Shown piece after piece: positions 51,376 through 63,079 of a stretch of 64,000 bases of DNA. Position 1 is the stretch's first letter. Each line of letters starts with the position of its first letter. Both the position numbers and the translations under genes were made by a program. A model generated the notes under the pieces. The model ran no database searches, was not told where the DNA came from, and saw only the letters and a list, made by a program, of their open reading frames with translations. The DNA comes from Allacma fusca (Eukaryota > Arthropoda > Collembola > Symphypleona > Sminthuridae), in the NCBI GenBank assembly GCA_947179485.1, contig OX359246.1, forward strand, positions 43,875,632 to 43,939,631, read 5' to 3'.

Positions 51376-53750
51376 AATTCAATATACATGAGTAGAATTT
51401 CTATATGTAATTTTTTACATATTGTGGGGATTGTGAATGTATAGAGATACTACTGACAGGTTTAAAGCTTGTCAGCGACATCGAGAGAATAAAGGAGTGG
51501 AGGAAGGAAACACTGTGGACGATGACGTCTATCAATGACAGATGCTATTTCCACCAGGTTCCTTTCCCACTCTCCGACAATTGACTGGTTCGGAGAGGAG
51601 GAGTGAAAGGGGTAGTGGATCGTGTGTACACGTACATATGTATCTATGTATGTATGCCTGTGCCCATGTATGAATCTACATGTATGTATATATGCAGTTG
51701 TATAGAAGTTGCAAGGTATGCATAGATGCTTAAAGTCCGTAGCTTTCTCTTCCAGCTGCCGAGAGAATGTCAATGTGGTTTTGAGGCTGCTTCTCTCATA
51801 TAAGCTCGTTCCTTGCGGTTGGTCCTCCTGGAGCCTGGCCCTGGTACTTTTTCTTATCACGTATCAATACCTAGAGTTTCCCAAGTTTTCCAACTTATCT
51901 TAACTTTTATTACAATGTTGCACACACACACACACACATACTGTCCCATAGGTTTCTATACATGTGAGTCATAGCCAAAGATACTGTGTCTATAGGAAGT
52001 TATAGGGAAGTTATATATTTTTTTGTATATAATTATTATATTATGTATGTCCACAGGATTTTGTTTTGCCTTTTTCCCATGCAGACAGGGGTTGAGCCTC
52101 TGGAAAGCTTTTCCACGGTGAGGTTATAGTACGTGTTAGTGGCTTTATATGGTAACTTAAATCCTCCGCTGTGGTATATTTTCAACCGTGGACTCATGTC
52201 TTGGTATGAAGGAGCATTTGTGGTTGCAATACAGAAAAGTGACCATGCTGGGTCTTCAATTGGTATGAATGACCCATATATGTGTTTGGGTATGGGAGAC
52301 AGAGCACTTGGGAACTTTGAGATTGACCAGGGATATCCAACCTTATTCTTCAATGGAATTTTGTAGTTTGTGAATTTCCTCATGTACAAGCTATGTCTTT
52401 GCCTTAATTCAATAGAGTCTCACACTGTACACATACACATAGGTCCTATACTCTATGCTGATCATTTTAAAATCATGGACTTGGGAAATAAATAGAAAAT
52501 GAGGGGGACATTTCTGAATTTAAAAGAGCTTTTTTTAAAAATGAATAAAATACTTTTGAAATGACGCCACACACCATAAGCACCAGGAGTATTACCTGAG
52601 AGTTTATAGAATCTTTTATTGGAACGTTTCCGTAATTGAGTAACACTCAATTGGAAAAGAGGGATTTGAAATGAAAGGTCTTAAAGAAGTTTATTAAAAT
52701 AGGGAAAAGGGGGAATCGTGATCTTCTTTCAGGAATTTTATTGGAATTGTGGAGAGGAACCGAATTTGCATCACTGGATTTGATCTGGTTTTTTATCATT
52801 GTCAGGGATTTCAACTCCCAGCAATTTTTCAAGCTTATGACTGATTTTATTTATGATATGATATTTTGAGGATCCCCCTTGTGTATATAAGGACATACAA
52901 CAATGCTGGGGGAGAAAACTTGAATATTTTCTCCAAACGTCAAGGGGAATTTATGAAATACAGTGATTCTGAGAAAATCCAATTGAAATTCCAGGGAAGC
53001 TTCCCCAACAGCATTAATACCTTTTCCACCTATGTAGGTAGATACATATGTATGTATGTATGTACATATATAAGTAAAGTTCTGGCATATATTTTCCCAC
53101 GCTCTATATTCTTCCCTATCCCTCCCCCCCCCTGCTGCTAGACAATCTTGATATACATATATTAAATAGGAACCCCAGACAGTGCTCCTTCTTTTCCATA
53201 ATGAAGCTCGGGCTATGGAGTCAACTTATGGAATTTGGGATTCCGAGGAGTATCTTTATTGAATCGAATCCTCAAAGTTTACATTGCCATAAGGTATGGG
53301 AATCCTTACGGATATAATTGCTCCATCTCTGTCCGTCTGTCTCTCTCTCTCTCGCTCTCTCTCTTTTCGTACATAAGTATCCCTTCATATTTCCATATGA
53401 TCTATTCCGTTTGTCAGAGTTGTATATTACTCAGGTGCATATTTGATAGTGACTTGGATCGCTTGGAGATCCCATTGAACTTCCTATTTGAACGGAATCT
53501 CCGTCAAGGAAAGTGTAATGTAAGTATATGGACACTTTGCTCCAATCCTACCTGTGCTATTTCATTTTTACTACTACTACAGTTCCTACCCTATGTGTAC
53601 ATATATATTATTCCTCCAAGCTGTATACAGATGCTCCCGTATCCCTAGTGTTATGACACACTTCACCTCAGCTCTACGACCCTCCAAGCACCTACTACTT
53701 CTTGTATACTCCTATAGTGTGGTTTTATGCAAGGGTTCCCTCCTAATGAC

Positions 53751-53775
53751 CTACTACTACTACTACTACTACTAC
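53751..53775. repeat. (TAC)n trinucleotide repeat
   Basis: Eight tandem TAC/CTA triplets. Confidence 0.85.
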
Positions 53776-54451
53776 CTCCTGCTGCTGCGGTTGCGATATA
53801 TCTACTCCTGCTCCTGGGCTCTATGTCTATGTTGAATAGAAACTATTGTAGGTTTACAATATGCCCAGGGTACAAGAAGCAGTAGCTAATAGTTTCATAA
53901 GCTCCGTGTGCTCCAGCACCCCGCTTTTCCCTCCCAACAATATTTTCTACTAGACCATATCCTTATGACATGACTATTCCGTGGGAGCTGGAGCTTCCCC
54001 CTGCTAAATCTCCGGCTAAGCTGGGAAATTACATTTATGCCCATAAAAATTAGATTTATTTTTAGTATATCAAAGAACAGGGGCTCTATCCTGCCCTTTT
54101 AGACATGCATGGGTATGTAGGAGTATGTGGAAGTATCTACTATCCATATAGATTCTACTCGTAATAAGTAGACCTAGGACTTTCACTTTGTGTACCCAAG
54201 TATGAATTACCACTCGGACTGGAACAATTCCTGGGGTTGGTTGTATGTATCTATATGTATATATATAATTATATATATACACGACTGGAGGAAAGGTTCT
54301 TGTGAATGTATGTATATATGTGGAAGGAAATTTATAGTGTGTGTACGTATATTTATAGATGAGTATTACGGACAATCATGTATATTGTATTTATGAATGA
54401 GGAGGAAATTAATGCATGAATTGTTGCACAGAGGAGAAAGCCTGAAACCTC

Positions 54452-54479
54452 GAGAGAGAGAGAGAGAGAGAGAGAGAGA
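54452..54479. repeat. (GA)n microsatellite
   Basis: Pure GA run of about 14 units. Confidence 0.88.
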
Positions 54480-55094
54480 CGTGGGGAAAGGAGCCGGACA
54501 GTAATGTTTCGGCAGGACTTATCCCTGGCGTAACAGCAGGGTATTTGAAAATATAAGTACACAGAGTGTGAGCCTTATTTTAGACAGGCCTTATAATAGG
54601 AGGATAAAGGCTTGTTTTGGGATATTTCCCTATCTACATATAAGGGCGCACGGCTCAGGACGTCTGCGCCCTGTCTAGCTCCAAAGCCACCAGGCTGTGG
54701 AAGGAGAGTGAAAGGGAAAGAGGAAGAAGGGAGAAAGTCAGCGACGAGAGAGAAAGAGGAGTAAGGACGGTTTTGGTCCTACACTACTATCACACAGGGA
54801 CTTGTAGCTTTCCCCATAAATGTATAGCCCGGCCTTTGACTATGTACTGTCTGGCTATAGGGTCTGGAGTGAGAGGAGGGAACCAGTGAGGAAGGGTATA
54901 TTTCCAAGGGAGAAAGCTTCCTTTCTCTATGTGTGTGTGTGTGGAAAGGTTTGGATCGAAAGCGTCTTGAAAAAATTCAGGGTTTTTTTCCTTCCCTGCT
55001 GCTGCTGCTGCTACTGTACTGTGTAGTGTGCTCTTGTGTGTACGATTCTGTCCTCCCTTTCTCTCACTATTTTGTGTAGTAGCTCATCGCTCCT

Positions 55095-55096
<2 letters not shown>

Positions 55097-55131
<35 letters not shown>
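55097..55131. repeat. (CT)n microsatellite
   Basis: CT run of about 17 units. Confidence 0.88.
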
Positions 55132-55135
<4 letters not shown>

Positions 55136-57323
55136 CTCTTTTGCTTCCTCTCCCATTAGGAGAGCAAGTAAACACATGGAGTTACATAAATACGGAGGCT
55201 GTGTATTCTATAGGGCTGTGTGAGTGAGTGAGCTCGTTGATGTGATCTGGTGAGATGAGACGGGCAGGACCATTTGCAATGTTTCGGTCCTCATCTGGGT
55301 GGTTGCCGCTCACTCGTCGTGACGCTCACACGCTCTTTTTTTCACTCTCTCTCTCTCTCTCATACTCATTCACTCACTCACTCACTCACGCTCGCAGCAG
55401 CTCTCTTCATTACAAATAGTTCTCCCTCATTATTACTCTGGGAACTGTACCCATTGACCTATTAAATAAGCAAAGTATTTCCCACTGCTTTCACCCTCCC
55501 CCTTCTTGTTCTTAAAGGAGGATAATTGAGGAAGGGATTTTTTTTTCTCCTCTCTCTCTCTCTCTCGGAGGGAGCGGTAAGTTGTTAAGTTTGAATTTTT
55601 TCCCTCCGAAAAGTATTCCCCCCTGTATCTTTCGGTGTGGCCAAGTATTTCTATAGAGGAGTTGGGAGAGTTGTGAGGGGAGAAAACCGTGGGAAAAAAA
55701 GAGGAAGGAACGGGCCAGGAGCATTTTGTTCAAAAGGAGTGTGAGTTTCTCACAAGTGTGTTTGCTCTTGGAATAAATTGAGAAAGTGGGCAAGGAGGAT
55801 TGGACTGGAAAAATAAAATAAATAAAACCTCTGATCTTATTCGTCGTCTTCTTCTTCTTCTTTTTTTTCGTCGACGTAATTTTTTTTTTTGCGGGAAACA
55901 AAACAACAACTTGGGTTGTTATTTGTTGTTCCTTGTGAAATCCTGGTTGGTTGAATTTTGTAAGATCGGAACTTCTAATAAATATTACATTTGTGTGTAC
56001 ATATTTACTCCAGCTGGTGAAATATTTTCTCAGGGTTTTACTTTCAATAATAATAAAAAAAATATCTCTTTGAAGAAGAATCGTTTCGGAGAAAATTGTT
56101 TGGAAGGAAAACACTTTGAAGTGAAATCTAAACAAGAGTTTGGAAAAGTATTTTCTTTGTCGTCTTCCCTAGAAAGGGATTTGTGAGAGTGGGATATTTC
56201 TCCTTAAATTGATTATAAATTGTAAAATCTATCTGGAGAGATGTTATATTGTTTTTTTTTTTTAAAAAGCAGGACTCAAGGCATGGGAAAGAAAGATCAT
56301 GGGAGATGTCCTTATTTTTAGAGTCCTCCAATACAATTTGGATGGGAAGCAGAAAACCCTGTTGGTGCTTTTTTTTTGATGAGAGTAGTAAAATTTTGGA
56401 GCCAATTTCAGAAATATTTTTTGGAGTATCTATTTATTTATGTTTGGAGAGGGAAAGTTACTGAAGAATTGAGGGAGTCTTATGTAATAGCTTTATTTGT
56501 GTACAAAGGTATAGGTAGATATCTACTTATAACTATAACGACTTTGAGGCAAAGGGGGGAAAAAAGATGATTTTCAGGTTCGGTGGGTTATCTTTTCCTC
56601 GTCTCTGGGGAAGCTCGACGGATGGAAGGGATTAGAACCTTTTTTTTCTCTCCAGGGATTTCAGCTCACCCGCTTATTTTTTATTTAGTAGGAGAAAAAA
56701 TTGTATTACTGGACAAACCTTGGAGTTCTGACGGAATCATGAGAGCTCCCATTGCTAGATATACATAAATTCAAGGGCGGTGTAATTTAAAATAGAAAAC
56801 TTTCAATTGGAAGTTTATTCTCATAAAATTTTATGGGATTTTCATAGATTTAAAAAAAAAAGTTGAATCAACAGTTGTAATAAATTTTAAAAAAAAAGAA
56901 TAAACGTTTTTGTAAAATCAATCTCACTCTCACAAATCCTTCTAAGGGAGACACTTCCTATTGAAGTCATACAAATAATCCCAAGACATTCACTAGAAAA
57001 CTAATTGGAAGCTATCCGGCGGAAGATATCAAATGTGGTTAATCTCTATCAGTCTTGTCATCATCGATCTGGAGTCATTTGTTATTTATTTGAATTGCGG
57101 GAAAAAATAGAACAGAAATATATAATTTTCCTGTGGGACTCTCACTCCAATTACACCATCACTGTCACTGTGTGTATTAAATTAAATGAATTTGAAGGGG
57201 AAGGTATCGGACTGACTGTCTGACGAGAGATTGAGACTCTCTATCTCTCTCTCGTCCGTCCCCAATCCCCTCCTTCATCAACCAGAGTGTGTGTGTGTCT
57301 GTGGGGGACCCAATCAAGTTTAA

Positions 57324-57467
57324 ATGACATCGGGGCAAATGCCCCTGCGAAAGTCCCTTCGTCACATGAGAGAGAATTTCCCAGTGTGGAAACCCAATCC
57401 GGATGTCATCATTGCCGCTGAGGAATATCGCCTTCCCAAATCTATTGAGAGGGAGAAGATGGAGACG
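57324..57467 (+). CDS. Candidate short first exon, 48 codons; possible ERG1b-like alternative N-terminus
   Basis: From ATG at 57324 (in-frame TAA directly upstream) the frame reads MTSGQMPLRKSLRHMREN, then FPVWKPNPDVIIAAEEYR, then LPKSIEREKMET, and meets ACG|GTAATT in phase 0. A second ATG at 57339 lies in a CAAATG context. Residue use is balanced and there is no simple-repeat bias, unlike neighbouring DNA. The basic N-terminus (LRKSLRHMR) and the length resemble what is known of the short mammalian ERG1b N-terminus, which also replaces the PAS domain and joins the S1 exon in phase 0; sequence similarity to ERG1b itself is not evident. The exon lies in the matching intron. It could instead be the start of an unrelated gene continuing at 58417. 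No acceptor precedes it. Confidence 0.5.
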
Positions 57468-58416
57468 GTAATTACAAAAATTTTCTCACCCCCCTATTTT
57501 TTATTTTTTGTAATTATTACTGATTGTCTCTTCCAGTCATTTCCACTTCAATTTCCAATAGATAATAGCTATATGATTCTCATATTTAGAATTCCTTAGA
57601 ATCACGATCCAAAATGTGTCGTCCCTTGTTGACATACTTAATTACGTATATCCATATTTACTATAATTAATGACACGTTGCTACAGCAAAGGAGAGAAAA
57701 TACCCTGGGACAAAATGTACAGTAATAATAATTATACAATATGTGGCCTATATCAGGCTATAGAGAAATCAGAAACCGTGATTTGGAATCAGAGGAGCTA
57801 TCAATCTACCTATATTTAGATATAGAGTCCCAATCAAAAATTAAACATCTGTGTCGGGCTGTAAATAATATAGATATTATATGAAGTTGGGCTAAATTGA
57901 GAAACGATACTCTGACAGGCTATCCATCCGCTGGCATAACATATATGTCATCATATATGGTTTATCATGTACATACATACATACATGTGTGCTCTGCTCT
58001 ACATCCAACTCTTGATCATCTGAAATGGACCATACGTGTCCAAAATGAATGTAGGATTAGATTTGATACTGTGATGTCCTTAAGGATGCGAAACATCATA
58101 CTCCTAGACAGATAGAAATGTTACTAGTGCATATATGTAGATATGTAGCACCAACGTAATTTTCTATGTACATATGTAGGATATGTACCCACGTACATAA
58201 TGTACATGGTACAGTCTGAGGCTAGATCATTCATTAGCGTTCCTCCACCCGTACAGACTCCCGTTATCTCTACATAAGAGCTGTCGGTTCGTTAATGAAT
58301 TATGGATTTTCCTGAGGTTCCCCTAAAATGAACCTCCACAAGTTTAACAACGTATAACTTTTAACGTCAATTAAAAACTTCAATTATTCTCTATCTATCT
58401 ATCTATCTACGTACAG
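57468..58416 (+). other. Intron or non-coding sequence
   Basis: Starts GTAATT and, if the next exon is real, ends after a CTAT-rich pyrimidine tract with ACGTACAG. TACATA words are present; no gene seen. Confidence 0.4.
58391..58410. repeat. (CTAT)n microsatellite
   Basis: Five CTAT units; they would also act as the pyrimidine tract of the acceptor at 58416. Confidence 0.8.
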
Positions 58417-58626
58417 ATCAATGTATGTATGGAGCCTGAGATCTATCCCTTCAAAGGCTCCACTCCTATTCAGAAGTTAATTCACTCCATGAACCATACC
58501 GTGGCTCAAATGTTTCCAAATTTAATTATCCACTGGAAGTTACAACGACCCTGTGCAAACAAACAATATATATGTACATACATCTATAAATTACATTACA
58601 GATGGATACACAGAGGAAGAGTATAA
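58417..58626 (+). CDS. Tentative exon, 69 codons plus stop
   Basis: After an acceptor (CTATCTACGTACAG) a phase-0 frame reads INVCMEPEIYPFKGSTPIQK, then LIHSMNHTVAQMFPN, then LIIHWKLQRPCANK, after which TACATA-type sequence takes over up to a TAA at 58624. The first 50 residues look protein-like, while the last 18 look like repeat translated by chance. A donor at ATAT|GTACAT near 58571 would cut them off. The phase agrees with the 57324-57467 exon. No family recognised. Confidence 0.3.
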   Translation: MNVCMEPEIYPFKGSTPIQKLIHSMNHTVAQMFPNLIIHWKLQRPCANKQYICTYIYKLHYRWIHRGRV

Positions 58627-60426
58627 TAACGATATTATCCTATTCAAGTTACTATCACAGCACCCAGTTCATTAATAAGTTCCGGGCATTGCATATAGAT
58701 ACTGTATCTAAGCCAAGGGGCGAATTATGAATCCATGAATTTTCTGAACTAAAAAGTTTGGAAGCTTTCACAGAGTTCCCTCCAAACACTTGTGATTTAA
58801 AGACTCTTCTTATGTCCCGAAGGTTTATATCGTTCATTGTAAAAAAAAGTATGGAAAGTCCTTTGGTAAATTGTGACTGTAGGATGTGTTCTAATTCTTT
58901 AAAGTAATTGCTGATGATTCAAGACTCTTGGGTTGTGGATTGTGGATTGATGATGAGATATATGAGATTTGATGGGGGAAAAAAATACTCCGGAGGTACT
59001 GGTGGGATTTGATGACAGGTGAAAGGCCGGAAGGCCGGGTTCCCGTATTGAGCTCCCATAAGGGATGATAGAAGCGTAAGCGTGAAGAAGGATTCCAGGA
59101 GAATGTGAAGAGATCGCGCCTGTGTCTGGGTGTATAACAATAAGCCTAAGTGTATGTGTGTCATTGTGCGGTGATGATAAAGATGACAAGATGAATATCC
59201 TCAAGGAATTCCGAATGATAATAATATTGTCTGAATGGCTCCGTCAAGAGCATTACTCTTGTCTTGATTAAAATTCCACTCATATGCTATACAATTGGAG
59301 GATCCTGCCTATATAAACATACTTGGGGTTACTTACTTGTGGATTATATTCAAAATGTGTGCTCAATAAAGTAATTACATATAGAAATTCTAGGGATTGG
59401 TAGCGAGGATGATCCAAGGACTGAGGCTCCGGCTCCCCTCAACACAGAGGTACATATATCTACATATGTACGTACATCATCTCTCAAAAGAATGAATTGG
59501 TTTTGATAGGGCAATTTTAAGATTCTCTTGTGGAAATGCAGTGTTACATATGTGTCTCTGCGTGCTTGTGTGTGTGTGTGTGTGCATGTGTGAAGCTATA
59601 TATGTATGGTACGGAAGGATGTCAAATCCATACCATTATCCCGAGCAATAACAATAGGGAAGGCTGGGAATTTGTAGTTGGGAAACTTAATCAAGTTCTT
59701 GAGTGAATTGCATTAGCTCTTACTTTACATTTATTATTCAGGGCCCTTTCCAGTAGTTGAGTCAGAGGGGACAAAAGGAAGGGGAAACACCAGTGAAAGC
59801 AAGGAGAAAGTACACTTCAAAAGGAAACCCTACCTTGAATATTATTAGTCATATACGGAACATTCATACTTATATATATGTATATAATTATATAAAGATT
59901 TATAAGGGAAAATCAGCAGGGAGAAAAATGTGATCCTACATTTCCCCCCCCCGTACACACACTAGCCCTAATGTAATTATGTGGTTGGGAGTCTCTCTCT
60001 GTGTCAGTATCTTTGTGTGTCATGTACTTTAAGGGGAGATATTGGATAGGAGGACGAGGAGGAGAAAGGAGCAGAAGAGAAGAGCATCTTCAAGGAAAGG
60101 AAATCAATTCTAAAGGAACTCTGTCACTGGAAACACTTGTGCCTTCCCTTTCTCTTCGCTATAGATTCTGGAGAAAGCATTCCCACAATTGCTTTTTTTT
60201 AATGTGTATTTTCCTCCGTCGGCGATCCGATCTGTCAACATCTTTTCCTTGAGAGATGTCTCACCACTTGAAATAACCCTGAATCACTTTGCTCCATACT
60301 ATGAAGTCGAACTATTCCTTATAGTTTCTATAGATATGTGGAGGGGAGGGGCGTTCCTGGTTTTGAGCCTCTCTTTCTAAATTCTGTATCTTTTGTGGAT
60401 TCATAGAAAGATGTGATTTTGCGGTT

Positions 60427-60606
60427 AAAAATAGAATTCCCTCTGGAAATGAAAGACCTATTAAAAATAGAATTCCTTCTGGAAATGAAAGTCCTATTAA
60501 AAATAGAACTCCTATTACAAATGAAAGTTCGATGGAATATAGAACTCCTATTACAAATGAAAGTTCGATGGAATATAGAAATCCTATTTGAAATAAATGT
60601 ACGATA
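60427..60606. repeat. Minisatellite, five 36-bp units
   Basis: Five head-to-tail units begin AAAAATAGAA or GAATATAGAA. The first two are close to each other, the third and fourth are near identical in their second half, and the fifth is diverged. Because 36 is a multiple of three, both strands stay open through the array and produce 12-residue periodic peptides. Confidence 0.9.
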
Positions 60607-61721
60607 ATGTCTGAAGATATCGAGAGAATTCGTGACGATTTTTATTTTTAAAAGAGCAAGTACATCTGCCAAGGAAATACAGGAGCTTTTGAATGATTCT
60701 GGACAATATGTAATTTCCAATAGAAGATTTACGCCTCGAGGTGCGAACCCTGTTACGAAGAGGTTGTGTAGATATCTATACGTAGGTACATACATACGTC
60801 TATAGACTGAAGATGTGAATCAAATAAAATGTAAGTGAGAGGCTGTAATGGAATGAAGGGGAAATTCCCATAATTTCCCCAAAAGGTTGCGTGCCCGCTG
60901 TTCATAATCCCCTCCGAGCTTCTTTCACCTCTTAATAGGCATTATTTTGTACGTGTGTTGGAAGGTTCTTTCCTTTTTGGAGTAGGAGTAGGTAGTAGTA
61001 GTAGTTTTATGTGTATTAGTTAGCACCATGTGCCCTTGTCTAGGTGAATGGAAGACTCTCTCGGCAGGGGTTGATTCATTTGACTTGGATCTCATCTGCA
61101 AGGGAATTTTCTAGATTGTACATAGAAGCATACACGTATGTACGGGCATATGTAGGGTGGGGGAAATGTATCCTATTCCCCCCCCTATTATTACCTCTAT
61201 AGATTCTAAAAAAATGGGAGGGGGAATATTTTCCATGAATTCAAGGACTCATATTGATATGAATAAATAGAGAAAGTGTGGGAGTTTGAGGGGGAAAAAA
61301 ATTCTGCTGCACACTACTCCTTATCACATGATCACCCCTCCGCTCGCCCACATCCCCATTGAAATCTTTATCTACGTGTGTATAGATGTATGTATCTATC
61401 TGTAGATACTATGTGAGTGCCACTGTAGGGATGAGATGATCAAAAGCCCGTTATTTTTCTCCGACTGAAGATGAAGACACGCTTGCATCTCCGTCTCCCA
61501 AGTTTTCACCTAGACATTCTCCTGGATTGAAATCCCTGGGTTTGTAATTGGTTCTCCAGGAGGGGGAAGGATGTATGTATGTAATTTGCATTGAAATGAA
61601 GGTGAGGTGTAGTTTGGAGGTATTGACATCCGATGGGGAATTTTATGCAGGGACAGGACCTGGAAACACTTGTTAATGACATGATTTGACGCCTGCTCAC
61701 GCATATTTCTCTATAATATTG

Positions 61722-61754
61722 GTACATACATACATACATATGTATGTACATACA
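61722..61754. repeat. TACA/TGTA palindromic repeat
   Basis: Tandem TACA units pass through CATATG into TATGTA and back to TACATACAC, forming a near-palindrome. It is the longest clear example of a word family scattered over the whole window. Confidence 0.85.
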
Positions 61755-62871
61755 CTCTTTGTGCAGGCACTGAGTACTAGCGGGAATTGTGAGTCTCTAG
61801 CTTCCAGCTCTACACAAAATACAAGTACACTTGGATTTTACCTGTCGTATGTATTTATTATGCAAGAGCTGAATGCTTAATTATAGGAGATTGCATCCAC
61901 TCTGTATCCATTATGTTCCACTATATCCTCAAACGGTCACATTCTTTTCCACATCCCTCGGCGCTTTTGTGACAGGGTAGCTTCCGATGCTTTATTCCTC
62001 TGAAGAGGATTTTATTTACTCCCGTATGGAAACTTTCGCTCTCTCTCTCCTCTCTCTCTCTCTGTCTCCTGGAGTTTCACAAATTTCGACCCTCCTTTCT
62101 CCAACGCAAATGCTAGGAAACTTACCCTGGGATCCCACAAAATTTCCAGTTAAAAATCGTTTGATCATAAGGGCTGTACTCTGGAAACTTGGATCTTGAC
62201 TAATAAAGCCAAAAGTCTGTACAAAAAGATTATGCAAATTTTTTTATCAAATATGACCGTAGGTCATAAAAAAAGTTCCTCATAGTTTTTTCCCCAGGGT
62301 AATTTTGTACACTGAAATTTATTGAATTAATAATAATTAATATTGCTAACTTCTACTAAAGTAAAAGTTTCTCTTTCAACTCTAAAAGTCAATATACATA
62401 ACATGTAAACCCTACTACCCCTGTATTTGTTCAGTAATGTTCAAATATGCACTTTGAAGCTTTTCCCCCCAAAAGGTTGTGTAATGGGAGCGGGAGGAAA
62501 TTAAAGGGAGTAATATAATGTCATATAAATTTTATATTCTTTTTTTTTTGTTCCTTGAAGAGAAAGTTTATCATTATTACTATTTTAGCTAGATGCAATA
62601 TGCAGGCCATGTAGGGATGAAGTTTTTGGGAAAGGAGTGATCACCCTTGTACATACGTGTAGATTCACTTAGGGCTGAGAGTGGGGAAAGTTAATTTCGT
62701 TGATTTTGTTCATGGGGAAGTGAACTTTCTCTTTTTCCCTCTCACAAGTTGTGAATTGCCAAGATTGAAATCAACATGTATAAAGTATGTGGTTACTGTT
62801 CTATATGTCATGTACCTAATAGTATGACTACTCTGAGACTCTGACATGACTTTCTCCACCCTCTGTGTGTC

Positions 62872-62876
<5 letters not shown>

Positions 62877-62908
<32 letters not shown>
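62877..62908. repeat. (GT)n microsatellite
   Basis: Pure GT run of 16 units. Confidence 0.9.
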
Positions 62909-62910
<2 letters not shown>

Positions 62911-63036
62911 CATATGCTGCGATTAACTTTCCATTAGGACCATCCTTCTCGAACCGAGTCTGATTTATGGGCATGACCAGAGTCAGAGTAAGAGGGAGAG
63001 AAAACTTACGTCTCAGCAATTCCAGCTATGCCTTGA

Positions 63037-63079
63037 CTCTCTCTCTCTCTCTCTCTCTCCCTCTCCCTCTCCCTCTCTC
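63037..63079. repeat. (CT)n and (CCCTCT)n simple repeat
   Basis: A CT run is followed by CCCTCT units. Confidence 0.88.

Larger units (their letters stand above)
42372..57323. other. Non-coding tract with dense microsatellites
   Basis: No supportable gene on either strand. It is probably the continuing ERG intron. CT/GA runs are especially frequent from 47.6 to 55.4 kb (listed separately). Frames longer than 100 codons here, such as the minus-strand one at 55512-56135, are poly-Lys, poly-Phe or poly-Ser artefacts of AT- and CT-rich DNA. Confidence 0.55.

Noticed and set aside
52036-52389. Overlapping open frames on both strands (about 117 codons minus, 77 plus)
   Set aside because: Mildly protein-like on both strands at once, with no splice sites or motif; both cannot be trusted without outside evidence.
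55512-56135. Minus-strand open frame of 207 codons
   Set aside because: Dominated by poly-Lys, Phe and Ser stretches from AT-rich and CTTCTT-type DNA; no coding pattern.
60328-60795. Minus-strand open frame of 155 codons with 12-residue repeats
   Set aside because: Explained by the 36-bp minisatellite, which keeps both strands open.
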